Source of the DNA: Bacteroidota bacterium
GTDB lineage: Bacteria > Bacteroidota > Bacteroidia > Bacteroidales > Bacteroidaceae
DNA: 64,000 nt
NCBI GenBank assembly: GCA_023458215.1
Contig: JAEXAJ010000122.1
Location: forward strand, 1-64,000
Reading direction: 5' to 3'
Under the pieces are notes generated by a model. It was not told the origin of the DNA, did not search any database, and saw only the letters and a list, made by a program, of their open reading frames with translations. The translations under genes were made by a program, and so were the position numbers. Positions 10,166-19,783 of the stretch are shown here, in pieces. Positions within the stretch are counted from its first letter, which is position 1. Each line of letters begins with the position of its first letter.

Positions 10166-10969
10166 ATGAAAAAGAACATCCTAATAACTTTGCTTGCAGC
10201 CCTGCTGCTCTCCTCGTGTGGAGAATACAACAAATTGCTGAAAAGCACAGACTACGAATACAAATACGAAGCTGCTAAGAACTACTTCGCGAAAGGACAG
10301 TATAACCGTGCCGCAACGCTGCTTAACGAGCTTATCGCTATCCTGAAAGGTACTGATAAAGCAGAGGAGTCCCTCTATATGCTGGGTATGAGTTATTATA
10401 ATCAGAAAGATTACCAAACTGCCGCGCAGACATTCATTCAATATTATAATGTTTATCCACGTGGTACATTTACTGAATTATCACGTTTCCATGCAGGAAA
10501 AGCCTTGTATTTGGATACTCCGGAACCTCGCTTGGATCAATCGGGTACATACAGTGCTATACAGCAGCTACAGATGTTCCTGGAATATTTCCCTCAAAGT
10601 GCAAAGAAAGACGAAGCACAGTCTATGATTTTTGCTTTGCAAGACAAGCTGGTGATGAAAGAATTCCTTTCTGCCAGACTATACTATAATTTGGGCAACT
10701 ACTTAGGTAACAATTATCAGGCTTGTGTTATTACAGCACAGAATGCTTTGAAAGATTACCCTTATACCAATTTGCGCGAAGACTTGTCTATCCTCGTTCT
10801 GCGTGCCAAATATGAACTGGCGGTATATAGCGTAGAGGACAAAAAGCCCGAACGTTATCGTGAGGCAGTCGATGAATATTACGCTTTCAAGAACGAATTT
10901 CCTGAAAGTAAGTATTTGAAGGAGGCCGACCGTATTTTCAAAGAATCACAAAAGGTTCTGCAAGATTAA
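10166..10969 (+). CDS. bamD: Outer membrane protein assembly lipoprotein BamD
   Basis: BamD is the essential lipoprotein of the BAM complex that inserts beta-barrel proteins into the outer membrane. The 267-residue product has a signal peptide with lipobox LSSC (Cys 18). TPR repeats follow, for example FAKGQYNRAATLLNELI, YMLGMSYYNQKDYQTAAQTF and SQFHAGKALY-type helices, and the C-terminus matches the family (YYAFKNEFPESKYLKEAD). Length is normal. It heads a small operon with the omega subunit and a DUF4293 membrane protein, an order conserved in Bacteroidetes. Confidence 0.93.
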   Translation: MKKNILITLLAALLLSSCGEYNKLLKSTDYEYKYEAAKNYFAKGQYNRAATLLNELIAILKGTDKAEESLYMLGMSYYNQKDYQTAAQTFIQYYNVYPRGTFTELSRFHAGKALYLDTPEPRLDQSGTYSAIQQLQMFLEYFPQSAKKDEAQSMIFALQDKLVMKEFLSARLYYNLGNYLGNNYQACVITAQNALKDYPYTNLREDLSILVLRAKYELAVYSVEDKKPERYREAVDEYYAFKNEFPESKYLKEADRIFKESQKVLQD

Positions 10970-11019
10970 GCTTTTAAAAGAAATATATCGATATAGAATT
11001 AAATTAGATAGACAAATTT

Positions 11020-11355
11020 ATGGATTACAGAAAGACAAATGCTCCTGCCACTACGGTAACTCGTGATATGATGGAGTTGTGTGAGGATACCGGTAATGTA
11101 TATGAAACTGTAGCAATTATCGGAAAGCGTTCTAACCAGATTAGTGTGGAAATAAAGAACGATCTTTCTAAGAAGTTGGCTGAGTTTGCTTCTTACAATG
11201 ATAACTTGGAGGAAGTATTTGAAAACCGGGAACAAATTGAAATCTCCCGCTATTATGAAAAACTACCGAAACCGGGTTTGATTGCTACACAAGAGTATAT
11301 TGAAGGTAAGGTTTACTACCGTAACCCGTCTAAGGAAAAAGAAAAATTGCAGTAA
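11020..11355 (+). CDS. rpoZ: DNA-directed RNA polymerase omega subunit (Bacteroidetes type)
   Basis: The small omega subunit (Rpb6 homologue) helps assemble and stabilise RNA polymerase. The 111-residue product shows the conserved helix pattern TGNVYETVAIIGKRSNQIS, which corresponds to the omega core that binds the beta-prime subunit. A Bacteroidetes-type C-terminal extension (PGLIATQEYIEGKVYYRN) follows. It lies 50 bases after bamD, and its stop codon overlaps the next gene's ATG (TAATG). The family is divergent from proteobacterial omega, but the core motif is clear. Confidence 0.88.
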   Translation: MDYRKTNAPATTVTRDMMELCEDTGNVYETVAIIGKRSNQISVEIKNDLSKKLAEFASYNDNLEEVFENREQIEISRYYEKLPKPGLIATQEYIEGKVYYRNPSKEKEKLQ

Positions 11356-11813
11356 TGATACAACGTATTCAATCCGTTTATTTATTAGTGGTAACTGTTC
11401 TGTTAGTTGTGGCAATGTGTTTGCCCGTAGGACAGTTTATCGCAGCGGACGGGGTTACGACACATATTTTTAAGCCAATGGGCGTAGCTGTGGCTGACGG
11501 GAGTTTCCATTCTACATGGGGATTGTTCGGAATTTTATTGTTGAGCGCAATAATAGCGTTCTGTACAATATTCTTGTTCCGTAACCGTATGATGCAGATA
11601 CGTATGACAATCTTTAGCAGTATATTGCTGATTGGTTATTACATTGCCTTTGGTGTGTTTTGCTACGTACTGAGTAATGACTTGGATGCATCGACTTTCC
11701 AAGTGGGATGGGCACTTGCTCTTCCTGTTGTATCCATCATCTTGAACTATCTTGCTTTCCGTGCTATATATCGGGACGAGTTGATGGTGAAAGCTGCTGA
11801 TCGATTGAGATAA
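11355..11813 (+). CDS. DUF4293 family four-helix membrane protein
   Basis: The 152-residue product begins MIQRIQSVYLL and has four predicted membrane helices (about residues 7-25, 48-70, 78-101 and 112-136). This matches the Bacteroidetes-specific DUF4293 family, whose function is unknown. The start codon overlaps the stop of the omega gene by one base, so expression is coupled to bamD and rpoZ. The gene ends at an array of AAACAGAT-type palindromes that includes a strong terminator. Confidence 0.85.
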   Translation: MIQRIQSVYLLVVTVLLVVAMCLPVGQFIAADGVTTHIFKPMGVAVADGSFHSTWGLFGILLLSAIIAFCTIFLFRNRMMQIRMTIFSSILLIGYYIAFGVFCYVLSNDLDASTFQVGWALALPVVSIILNYLAFRAIYRDELMVKAADRLR

Positions 11814-11816
11814 CGA

Positions 11817-11923
11817 AACAGATCATCTGTTGAGGTCAAACAGATCATCTATTTGCCTCAAACAGACCATCTATTTATACGAAACAGACCATGTGTTTTT
11901 GCTGAACACATGGTCTGTTTTTT
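11817..11923. repeat. Array of AAACAGAY palindromic units ending in a bidirectional terminator
   Basis: Four successive units occur: AACAGATCATCTGTT at 11817 (a perfect palindrome around one C), AAACAGATCATCTATTTG, AAACAGACCATCTATTTA and AAACAGACCATGTG. The last unit pairs perfectly over 16 bases (11882-11897 with 11905-11920) around a 7-base loop and is followed by a T run. It lies between convergent genes. A related array is at 57215-57321. Confidence 0.85.
11882..11923. terminator. 16-bp hairpin terminator between convergent genes
   Basis: AAACAGACCATGTGTT pairs perfectly with AACACATGGTCTGTTT, loop 7 bases, followed by eight more T residues on the plus strand. It closes the bamD operon and probably also serves the opposing porin gene. 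Confidence 0.85.
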
Positions 11924-11934
11924 TTGTATTTGAT

Positions 11935-12633
11935 TTACTTCTTTAAATCAAAGAGATAAGTAATCTTGGCAGTAATAACTCCGTGTGCGGAGCGGGCGAA
12001 ATAGTCTTTTTTGCTACTGTTATAGAAGTCGGAGAGAGCGTAATAGTATCTACCCTCTACCAAAAAGTTTCCGGCTTTGGTGCGCAACTCTACACCTGCG
12101 CCTCCGGTAATACCATAATCGAATTTATTATCGATGGGTTTGCCATGCTGCTCTGTTTCGATATTGGCGCCCCCGGCAATTGCTTCTTCCCAATTTCCAC
12201 TAATCTTCTCGCTATCGCTAATCAGGAAACCTATCTGTGGACCCGCATGGACAAAAAACTGCAAGCCTCTGTTTTTACCGAATGCAAGATGTGCAAGGAA
12301 AGGAATATCTACATAATTCATCGTGCGGGTATAGCTGAGGGTGGGGTAGTCCTCGTAAAATTCATCCCATCCATGTTGTGAGAAGTTCACTTCAACCTGT
12401 GCACCACATATCATGCTGAAATACTTTTCGGATATATAGCGCGCTGTAAAACCGCCATTGATACCCATCAGATTCTTCTGTTTCACGGAGGGGGTGAAGC
12501 TGACGCTATTCAAGTTGATACCTCCGTTAATGCCTACAGCGAGGTTATGACGTTGTTCGCCTATCTGCGCGTATGTAGGCAGAGCGGATGCACCTGCTAA
12601 TAAAGTCGCTCCTATGATTGTTTTCAGTTTCAT
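11935..12633 (-). CDS. Outer-membrane beta-barrel protein, porin/PorT-like family
   Basis: The 232-residue product has a signal peptide (MKLKTIIGATLLAG, cleavage after a TYAQ-type site). A series of alternating hydrophobic strands separated by polar loops follows: NLAVGINGGINLNS, GGFTARYISEKYFSM, GLQFFVHAGPQIGFL, ITGGAGVELRTKAG. The C-terminus is AKITYLFDLKK. This fits the outer-membrane beta-barrel family widespread in Bacteroidetes (porin family/PorT-like). The ligand or role is unknown. It lies 37 bases downstream of the LysM-protein gene on the same strand and is probably co-transcribed with it. Confidence 0.85.
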   Translation of the reverse strand: MKLKTIIGATLLAGASALPTYAQIGEQRHNLAVGINGGINLNSVSFTPSVKQKNLMGINGGFTARYISEKYFSMICGAQVEVNFSQHGWDEFYEDYPTLSYTRTMNYVDIPFLAHLAFGKNRGLQFFVHAGPQIGFLISDSEKISGNWEEAIAGGANIETEQHGKPIDNKFDYGITGGAGVELRTKAGNFLVEGRYYYALSDFYNSSKKDYFARSAHGVITAKITYLFDLKK

Positions 12634-12670
12634 CTTTTATTAATTACAAATTATGAATTGCCTTTATCCA

Positions 12671-14455
12671 TTAATCGAAATCCAGCTTTATCAGCTCATA
12701 ACCCTTGGTGAAGCGTACAAAGAATACTTTCTTATTGATAAAACCTCCCCAGTTATTTACCCGTTGAAATTTGAAACCGGTCTGGATAGGGGTTAAGTTC
12801 AATCCGGACATGCTCTGCTCAAAGTCCGAACCATAGCGTGACAAGCCTTTCAGGAAGAAGAACCCAGTATCAAAACCTAACATACCGAACTTCGGATAAC
12901 GCTCGTCCATCTCTTTTCCGTACCATTTGCGGTAGTTTTTGGTAAAGTTGATAGCTGCCGGCAACAGGTTGTTGGTGTAGAAAGAAGAATAGAAATAAGT
13001 ATCCAGTTCGAAGAAGGCTTCCAAGTGGTCTTTGGTATATGTTTGCCATTCCGGATAGCCGAACAGATGGATGCGGCTTTCGGGTTGGTCGCGAACCAGC
13101 AGCGTTAACTGAGGCAATATCTTAATCAAAGTCATATTGCTGCCGGATGTCGGAATGAATATGTTTTCTCTATCAGGACGTAATGCGGCTTTCAATGCTT
13201 CAACACTGGCATCTTCTTTCAGGCTTTTCATAGGGATAGCACGATTACGTAGTTCATCTTTCAGTCCCTTGATGAATTCGGCTTTGTCTTTAGTCCCCTG
13301 GCTTGCTTCGATAAAGATTACGTTTGCATTAGGGAACTGGCGCACAAAGTGATCGTAAACTTCAGAATATAAATAAGACTGAGGCGTATTGATCTGATAT
13401 ACGGCTGGATTACGGAATACCGTATTATCCTTAGATGTGAACGGGATGACTAAGCGGATATTGTTCTTCTTGGCAAAGTCAGCCAACGGATCGATGTGAT
13501 CTTGATAGAGCGGGCCGAAGATGATATCCATGCTTTTCATCTCACTCTTATTAAGTATTGAGTTCAACGATGAAGACTCGGGACCGGAATTGTAGGTGTA
13601 TAAATCAATGGATGTCCCGGTGCGCTTCAAACTATCGACTGCCATAAGGAAACCTTCGTAGTATTCCACCATGCGGTCCGACTCACCTTTGGAAACATCC
13701 AGCAAAGGCAGGATAAGGGCGGCTTTGATTGTATTGAAACGTTTGGTTGTCTTCTTGTTCTCACTGAATAACTCGCTGTCGGTAGGGATGGTTTGCGGTT
13801 TGCTAGGTTGCACTACCTGTGCCGTAGGATAGGGAATACACAAAAAATCACCTTTCTTAATGTCATTACCACCTTTCAGTTCCGGGTTGGCGGCTATCAA
13901 GTCAGCTTTGCTGATGCCGTATTCACGACTGATGCTAAATATTGTTTCTTTTCTTTTTACGCGGTGCATCTCCCGGCAACGAGACTCCACAGGGCCGGGA
14001 ATATTATTGTTGGTTACTACCGGAGTAGTGGTTTGGGGCTCAGATATAGAGCCGGCTGCCTCGGAAGAAGAAGGAATGCGGATTACTTGTCCGATGCGGA
14101 AGTTTTCGGCGCTTAGTCCGGGGTTGGCGTCACAAATGGCTTTGGCAGATACGTTATACTTCGTTGTCAGCCGATAAAGTGTTTCGCCTGACTCGATGGT
14201 GTGGAAGGTTTCTTTTTGTACGTTGGCATTTCCGCGCGGAATGCGTAATGCACGTCCTACATATATTTTTTCATCGCTTCCGGGGTTTAACTTGATAATA
14301 TCCGATTGGCTGATGCCATACATACTCGCAATGGAGTACAGGCTTTGCCCTTTCTCGATAGTGTGCAGAAAATAAGATTGATTCTCTTGTGCTGCTACAA
14401 AACTACATGCGCCGGCAAGCAATAAAGAGCAGATAATGCGGTTCATCTTTTTCAT
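12671..14455 (-). CDS. LysM protein fused to a periplasmic-binding (PBP1-like) domain
   Basis: The 594-residue product has a signal peptide (IICSLLLAGACSFVAAQ). Three LysM peptidoglycan-binding repeats begin near residues 30, 82 and 161 (HTIEKGQSLYSIASMYGIS, HTIESGETLYRLTTKYNVS, HRVKRKETIFSISREYGIS). The C-terminal part of about 350 residues resembles type 1 periplasmic-binding proteins (KAALILPLLDVSKGESDR, MDIIFGPLYQDHIDPLAD, RLVIPFTSKDN). Such fusions are found in Bacteroidetes and resemble the architecture of LpoA-like activators of cell-wall synthases. The ligand is unknown. A minus-strand promoter lies at 14499-14530. Confidence 0.87.
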   Translation of the reverse strand: MKKMNRIICSLLLAGACSFVAAQENQSYFLHTIEKGQSLYSIASMYGISQSDIIKLNPGSDEKIYVGRALRIPRGNANVQKETFHTIESGETLYRLTTKYNVSAKAICDANPGLSAENFRIGQVIRIPSSSEAAGSISEPQTTTPVVTNNNIPGPVESRCREMHRVKRKETIFSISREYGISKADLIAANPELKGGNDIKKGDFLCIPYPTAQVVQPSKPQTIPTDSELFSENKKTTKRFNTIKAALILPLLDVSKGESDRMVEYYEGFLMAVDSLKRTGTSIDLYTYNSGPESSSLNSILNKSEMKSMDIIFGPLYQDHIDPLADFAKKNNIRLVIPFTSKDNTVFRNPAVYQINTPQSYLYSEVYDHFVRQFPNANVIFIEASQGTKDKAEFIKGLKDELRNRAIPMKSLKEDASVEALKAALRPDRENIFIPTSGSNMTLIKILPQLTLLVRDQPESRIHLFGYPEWQTYTKDHLEAFFELDTYFYSSFYTNNLLPAAINFTKNYRKWYGKEMDERYPKFGMLGFDTGFFFLKGLSRYGSDFEQSMSGLNLTPIQTGFKFQRVNNWGGFINKKVFFVRFTKGYELIKLDFD

Positions 14456-14498
14456 TCGATAATCGTTGGTTTATGTTTACAATTTCCCAAAGTAGCTG

Positions 14499-14530
14499 CA
14501 AAGTTAAGAATATTGTGTCATTTTAGCCAA
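14499..14530 (-). promoter_or_regulatory. Promoter of the LysM/PBP1 gene
   Basis: On the minus strand, TTGG at 14530-14527, a 20-base spacer and TAACTTTG at 14506-14499 fit the Bacteroidetes pattern. Confidence 0.5.
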
Positions 14531-14610
14531 CGTATTGCGTTAAGAAATAATATTGTGCATTTTAAAACCGAAAAATAACTCTTTTCGGCTGATATTCGGG
14601 TAGAAACCGT

Positions 14611-14618
14611 TATTTTTG
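14611..14618 (+). promoter_or_regulatory. -7 element upstream of uvrA
   Basis: TATTTTTG lies 50 bases upstream of the uvrA ATG. The -33 element is not clear. Confidence 0.45.
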
Positions 14619-14668
14619 CAGTTCGGTTTACTTGTACCTGAACCCTTGTTTACTTAAAAAAAGAAGAT

Positions 14669-17497
14669 ATGCAAGAAGAAAAAGAATATATCAATGTATA
14701 TGGTGCGCGCGTGCACAACCTGAAAAATATCGATGCAGAACTCCCCCGTAACAGCCTTACGGTCATAACAGGGCTTAGCGGAAGCGGTAAGTCTTCACTG
14801 GCATTCGATACTATTTTCGCTGAAGGGCAACGTCGCTATATCGAAACATTTTCCGCCTATGCCCGCAACTTCCTGGGCAATTTGGAACGTCCCGATGTGG
14901 ATAAAATAACTGGATTGAGTCCGGTAATCTCTATCGAACAGAAGACAACGAATAAGAACCCTCGTTCTACGGTGGGCACTACTACCGAAGTTTACGACTA
15001 CCTCCGTCTGTTGTATGCCCGTGCCGGTGAAGCCTACTCTTACATTTCCGGCGAAAAAATGGTGAAGTACACCGAAGAACAGATACTCGACCTTATCCTG
15101 AATGACTATAAAGGGAAACGTATCTATATTCTTGCCCCGTTGGTACGTAGCCGTAAAGGTCATTACAAAGAACTTTTTGAACAGGTACGTAAGAAGGGAT
15201 ATTTATATGTCCGTATAGATGGCGAAGTGCGTGAAGCATTGCCGGGCATGAAGCTCGACCGATATAAGAACCATGATATAGAAGTAGTAATCGACAAACT
15301 GGTGGTTGCCGATAAAGATGACACCCGTTTGAAGAACAGTGTTGCCACAGCCATGCGCCAAGGCGACGGACTGCTGATGATTCTCGATGCACAGGAAGAT
15401 ACGATCCGTCATTACAGCAAGCGGCTGATGTGTCCTACCACGGGTTTGTCTTATCGGGAACCGGCACCGCATAACTTCTCTTTCAATTCTCCGCAAGGCG
15501 CTTGTCCCAAGTGCAAAGGTTTGGGAGTAGTCAATCAGATAGATATTGATAAGGTAGTGCCTGATCGGGAACTTTCAATCTCAGATGGTGCTATCGCTCC
15601 TTTGGGGAAATACAAGAACAGTATGATATTTTGGCAGATAGCCGCTCTGTTGGAGAAGTATGAGTTAACACTGAAAACTCCGGTCAAAGAATTGCCGGAT
15701 GATGCAATCGACGAGATACTTTACGGCTCTGACGACCGTATCAAGATAAAAAGTTCCTTAATCGGCACTTCATCCGACTACTTCGTTACCTTCGAAGGGG
15801 TAGTGAAATATATTCAGATGTTACAGGAAAAAGATGCTTCGGCTACTGCACAAAAATGGGCGGAACAGTTTGCAAAGACTGCCGTGTGTCCCGAATGCCA
15901 CGGTGCTAAACTGAATAAAGAAGCTCTATCTTTCCGCATTCATGATAAGAACATCTATGAACTGGCATCCATGGATATCAACGAACTCTATGATTGGTTG
16001 GTAAATGTAGACCGGTTTCTTAGTGGTAAACAAGAACAGATTGCCGCAGAAATTCTAAAAGAAATCCGTACACGTCTTAAATTCCTGCTGGATGTCGGGT
16101 TGGATTATCTTTCATTGGATCGTAGTGCGGTCAGCTTGTCAGGAGGTGAAAGCCAGCGCATCCGTTTGGCAACACAGATCGGTTCTCAGTTGGTAAACGT
16201 ACTTTATATCTTGGATGAACCGAGTATCGGTCTGCACCAACGAGACAACCAGCGCTTGATCCATTCATTAAAAGACTTGCGTGATATCGGTAACTCCGTC
16301 ATCGTTGTAGAGCATGATAAAGATATGATGCTTGCTGCCGATTATGTGATTGATATGGGACCGAAAGCCGGACGTTTGGGTGGTGAAGTCGTATTCTCCG
16401 GTACGCCTCAGGAAATGTTGCAGACTCATACCCTGACTTCCCAATACCTCAATGGCGAACGTGCGATTGAAGTCCCTGCTAAACGGCGCAAAGGTAATGG
16501 ACATAGCTTATGGTTACGGGGTGCTAAAGGAAATAATCTGAAGAACGTAGATGTGGAATTCCCGCTTGGCAAACTGATTTGTGTGACAGGCGTCTCCGGC
16601 AGTGGTAAGTCTACGCTTATCAATGAGACTTTGCAGCCTATTCTTTCCCAAAAGTTTTATCGTTCTCTACAAGATCCTTTGGAGTATGACAGCATCGAAG
16701 GCTTGGAGCACATAGATAAAGTAGTGAATGTAGATCAATCTCCCTTAGGACGCACGCCACGTTCCAATCCGGCTACTTATACGGGGGTATTCTCCGATAT
16801 TCGTAACTTGTTTGTCGGTCTGCCCGAAGCCAAGATACGCGGTTATAAGCCGGGACGCTTCTCTTTTAATGTCAGTGGCGGACGCTGCGAAGCATGCCAG
16901 GGTAATGGTTATAAGACGATTGAGATGAATTTCCTTCCCGACGTGTATGTGCCTTGCGAGGTTTGTCACGGCAAACGTTACAATCGCGAGACTTTGGAAG
17001 TGCGCTTCAAAGGAAAATCCATTGCCGATGTACTGGATATGACGATCAATCGGGCTGTAGAGTTCTTTGAGAATGTTCCTCAGATATTGAATAAAATCAA
17101 GACTATTCAAGACGTCGGCTTGGGTTACATCAAGTTGGGGCAATCCTCTACGACACTTTCGGGTGGTGAGAGCCAGCGTGTGAAGTTAGCCACCGAGCTT
17201 TCCAAACGTGATACCGGCAAGACCATTTACATTCTTGACGAGCCTACTACCGGTCTTCATTTTGAAGATATCCGCGTGCTGATGAATGTCCTCAATAAGT
17301 TGGTGGAAAAAGGAAACACCGTTATTGTCATCGAACATAACCTCGACGTCATCAAGATGGCCGATTACATTATTGATATGGGTCCCGAAGGTGGCAAGGG
17401 AGGAGGAGAGCTTCTCTCCTACGGCACACCGGAGGAAGTGGCGAAGAGTACAAAAGGATATACACCGAAGTTTCTGCGCGAAGAATTGGATAATTAA
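14669..17497 (+). CDS. uvrA: Excinuclease ABC subunit A
   Basis: UvrA is the damage-sensing ABC ATPase dimer of nucleotide excision repair that loads UvrB on DNA. The 942-residue product contains two ABC modules with P-loops GLSGSGKSS (near residue 34) and GVSGSGKST (near 645) and two signature motifs LSGGESQR. Walker B is in [12 protein letters not shown] and [12 protein letters not shown]. Zinc-binding CxxC pairs are visible, for example [16 protein letters not shown] and CEVCHGKRY. Length is as expected. It is monocistronic or co-transcribed with the ybaK-like gene 10 bases downstream. Confidence 0.97.
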   Translation: MQEEKEYINVYGARVHNLKNIDAELPRNSLTVITGLSGSGKSSLAFDTIFAEGQRRYIETFSAYARNFLGNLERPDVDKITGLSPVISIEQKTTNKNPRSTVGTTTEVYDYLRLLYARAGEAYSYISGEKMVKYTEEQILDLILNDYKGKRIYILAPLVRSRKGHYKELFEQVRKKGYLYVRIDGEVREALPGMKLDRYKNHDIEVVIDKLVVADKDDTRLKNSVATAMRQGDGLLMILDAQEDTIRHYSKRLMCPTTGLSYREPAPHNFSFNSPQGACPKCKGLGVVNQIDIDKVVPDRELSISDGAIAPLGKYKNSMIFWQIAALLEKYELTLKTPVKELPDDAIDEILYGSDDRIKIKSSLIGTSSDYFVTFEGVVKYIQMLQEKDASATAQKWAEQFAKTAVCPECHGAKLNKEALSFRIHDKNIYELASMDINELYDWLVNVDRFLSGKQEQIAAEILKEIRTRLKFLLDVGLDYLSLDRSAVSLSGGESQRIRLATQIGSQLVNVLYILDEPSIGLHQRDNQRLIHSLKDLRDIGNSVIVVEHDKDMMLAADYVIDMGPKAGRLGGEVVFSGTPQEMLQTHTLTSQYLNGERAIEVPAKRRKGNGHSLWLRGAKGNNLKNVDVEFPLGKLICVTGVSGSGKSTLINETLQPILSQKFYRSLQDPLEYDSIEGLEHIDKVVNVDQSPLGRTPRSNPATYTGVFSDIRNLFVGLPEAKIRGYKPGRFSFNVSGGRCEACQGNGYKTIEMNFLPDVYVPCEVCHGKRYNRETLEVRFKGKSIADVLDMTINRAVEFFENVPQILNKIKTIQDVGLGYIKLGQSSTTLSGGESQRVKLATELSKRDTGKTIYILDEPTTGLHFEDIRVLMNVLNKLVEKGNTVIVIEHNLDVIKMADYIIDMGPEGGKGGGELLSYGTPEEVAKSTKGYTPKFLREELDN

Positions 17498-17507
17498 GAC
17501 TGATGTT

Positions 17508-17981
17508 ATGAAAATAAATAAGACTAACGTTGCCAGACTGCTGGATAAAGCCAAGATAACCTACGAACTTATCCCTTACGAAGTGGATGAGAATGATTTA
17601 AGTGCCGTGCACGTAGCTGCCAGCTTGGGTGAGAATATTGATTGTGTATTCAAGACTTTGATACTTCATGGTGATAAAAACGGATACTTTGTTTGTGTGA
17701 TCCCCGGTGAGCATGAAGTCGATTTGAAACTGGCCGCTAAGGTTTCGGGCAATAAGAAATGTGATCTTATTCCTATGAAAGAGCTTTTACCATTGACCGG
17801 GTATATTCGTGGCGGTTGTTCGCCCATCGGCATGAAAAAGTCTTTCCCTACTTATATACACGAAACCTGCCTGCTGTTTCCGCATATCTATATCAGTGCC
17901 GGGCAGCGGGGATTACAACTAAAGATAGATCCGAAGGATTTGATTCGCGAAGTACGTGCGGAAGTCTGCACTTTATGTTAG
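17508..17981 (+). CDS. ybaK: Cys-tRNA(Pro) deacylase, YbaK/EbsC type
   Basis: The family hydrolyses cysteine mischarged on tRNA-Pro in trans. The 157-residue product shows the conserved core VFKTLILHGDKNGYFVCV (with the key Lys near residue 48) and VIPGEHEVDLKLAAKVSG. The GYIRGGCSPIGMKK loop also matches the family. I chose the ATG at 17508 because it gives the standard N-terminus (KINKTNVARLLDKAKI); an open frame extends much further upstream into uvrA but has no family resemblance. It follows uvrA by 10 bases. Confidence 0.93.
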   Translation: MKINKTNVARLLDKAKITYELIPYEVDENDLSAVHVAASLGENIDCVFKTLILHGDKNGYFVCVIPGEHEVDLKLAAKVSGNKKCDLIPMKELLPLTGYIRGGCSPIGMKKSFPTYIHETCLLFPHIYISAGQRGLQLKIDPKDLIREVRAEVCTLC

Positions 17982-18071
17982 ATTTTTGCCAAAACGGCAT
18001 GCGTAACGAGGAATTTATGTGTTTTTTTACCTCAAATGCGTGGTTATTGCATGTCTTTTCGACAAAAAGTA

Positions 18072-18079
18072 TATATTTG
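18072..18079 (+). promoter_or_regulatory. -7 element upstream of the POT transporter
   Basis: TATATTTG lies 45 bases upstream of the ATG at 18125. The -33 region is not convincing. Confidence 0.45.
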
Positions 18080-18124
18080 CATAAAATATAAATAATCAAT
18101 TACTAACTTTTAAAACTTTAATCT

Positions 18125-19681
18125 ATGTTCAGTAAACACCCTAAAGGTTTAATCGCTGCTGCATTGGCTAATATGGGAGAGCGCTTTGGCTTCTATATTA
18201 TGATGGCGATACTATCGCTGTTTATTTCTGCAAAATTCGGTTTGTCCGAGATTGTAGCCGGCTACATTTATTCCGCTTTTTATGCCTCTATTTACATCTT
18301 GGCATTGGCAGGCGGATTGATTGCCGATAGAAGCAAAAATTATAAAGGCACTATTCTTACCGGTCTTGTGCTGATGTCATTGGGGTATTTAATTATCGCC
18401 ATTCCTACACCGACACCCGTGCCCAGCATGTGGATGTGTTTAGGGTTAACTTGTCTCGGACTTTTGGTGATTGCCTTTGGTAACGGCTTGTTCAAAGGTA
18501 ACTTGCAGGCATTGGTAGGTCAGATGTATGATGACCCCAAATACTCAAGTATGCGTGATGCCGGTTTCCAAATTTTCTATATGTTTATCAATATCGGTGG
18601 TTTCTTTGCTCCGTTTATCGCTATCGGTGTAAGAAACTGGTGGTTGAAAGTACATAACTTCGATTATGACGCTACACTGCCCGAGCTTTGCCACCAATAC
18701 CTTGAGAAAGGTACGAACATGGCTGCACAGTCTCTCGAAAACTTGAATACACTTGCTACCAAGGTAACGCTGGACGGTTCGCAAGTGACTGATCTCACTC
18801 AATTCTCCAACAGTTATCTGGAAGTGTTTAACCGTGGTTTCCACTACGCATTTATTGCCGCTATCGGCGCCATGCTGATTTCACTGGTTATCTTCTTGAT
18901 TAACAAACAACGTTTTCCCAATCCGGGTGCCAAGAAAGTTAATGGTGCCAAGCAGACTGTTAGCAAAGAGGAGATTAAGATGGATGCAGCTGAAATCAAA
19001 CAACGTATTTATGCGCTGTTTGCAGTGTTCGGTATTGTTATCTTCTTCTGGTTGTCATTCCATCAGAACGGTTATTCATTGTCTTACTTTGCTCGCGACT
19101 ATGTTGATTTGAGCGTGATTAATATCGACTTAGGCTTTACCAGTATCAAGGGAGCCGAGATTTTCCAATCGGTGAATCCATTCTTTGTAGTAACACTTAC
19201 TCCGTTTGTTATGTGGTTCTTCGGCATGTTGAAGAGAAACGGCAAAGAGCCCTCTACCCCGATGAAGATTGCTATCGGTATGGGTATTGCTTCATTTGCA
19301 TATATATTCCTCATGTTTTTCTCGCTGACTCTTCCCGCCAAGGATGCGTTGGGAGCAATGAGTACACAGCAGATCGATGCCATTCGTGTAACTCCCTGGA
19401 TTATGATCGGACTCTACTTTATACTGACTGTTGCCGAATTGTTTATATCTCCATTGGGACTGTCGTTCGTGTCCAAAGTAGCTCCCCCGCACTTGCAAGG
19501 TTTGATGCAGGGATGCTGGCTGGCCGCTACCGCCATCGGTAATGCGCTGCTGTTTATCGGCGGTATATTGTATACTACTGTCCCCATTTGGGCATGCTGG
19601 CTGGTATTTGTAGGAGCTACCGGTGCTTCTATGATTGTGATGCTCGGCATGGTGAAGTGGCTGGAGAGAGTGGCTAAATAG
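18125..19681 (+). CDS. Proton-dependent oligopeptide transporter (POT/PTR2 family)
   Basis: This inner-membrane carrier family imports di- and tripeptides with protons. The 518-residue product has the hallmark first-helix motif ANMGERFGFYIMMAIL near residue 17 and about 12-14 membrane helices. A family-like GLFKGNLQALVGQMY motif lies near residue 122, where the FGNGLFKGN stretch marks helix 4. A polar loop of about 60 residues in the middle (around 185-235) is longer than in the shortest members. It appears monocistronic. Its TAG stop codon forms the first bases of a long inverted repeat. Confidence 0.92.
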   Translation: MFSKHPKGLIAAALANMGERFGFYIMMAILSLFISAKFGLSEIVAGYIYSAFYASIYILALAGGLIADRSKNYKGTILTGLVLMSLGYLIIAIPTPTPVPSMWMCLGLTCLGLLVIAFGNGLFKGNLQALVGQMYDDPKYSSMRDAGFQIFYMFINIGGFFAPFIAIGVRNWWLKVHNFDYDATLPELCHQYLEKGTNMAAQSLENLNTLATKVTLDGSQVTDLTQFSNSYLEVFNRGFHYAFIAAIGAMLISLVIFLINKQRFPNPGAKKVNGAKQTVSKEEIKMDAAEIKQRIYALFAVFGIVIFFWLSFHQNGYSLSYFARDYVDLSVINIDLGFTSIKGAEIFQSVNPFFVVTLTPFVMWFFGMLKRNGKEPSTPMKIAIGMGIASFAYIFLMFFSLTLPAKDALGAMSTQQIDAIRVTPWIMIGLYFILTVAELFISPLGLSFVSKVAPPHLQGLMQGCWLAATAIGNALLFIGGILYTTVPIWACWLVFVGATGASMIVMLGMVKWLERVAK

Positions 19682-19780
19682 TTATAAGTTATGAGTTATA
19701 AGTTATTTGTTATGATTGTGCTGCGCTATCATGCCGCAGGAATCACCAACAAATAACTTATAACTAATAACTCATAACTA
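19679..19780. repeat. Heptamer-built inverted repeat, copy 2
   Basis: The 33-base arms 19679-19711 and 19748-19780 are reverse complements at 31 of 33 positions. They consist of AGTTATN heptamers ending in AGTTATTTGTT. The spacer is 36 bases. The left arm begins with the stop codon of the transporter gene and the right arm ends 4 bases before the end of the opposing GNAT gene, so it fills the convergent intergenic space and may act as a two-way terminator. Confidence 0.88.
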
Positions 19781-19783
19781 TTA

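Noticed and set aside
17286..17507. Long N-terminal extension of the YbaK-like protein
   Set aside because: The extension lies within uvrA in another frame; the ATG at 17508 gives the normal family N-terminus.
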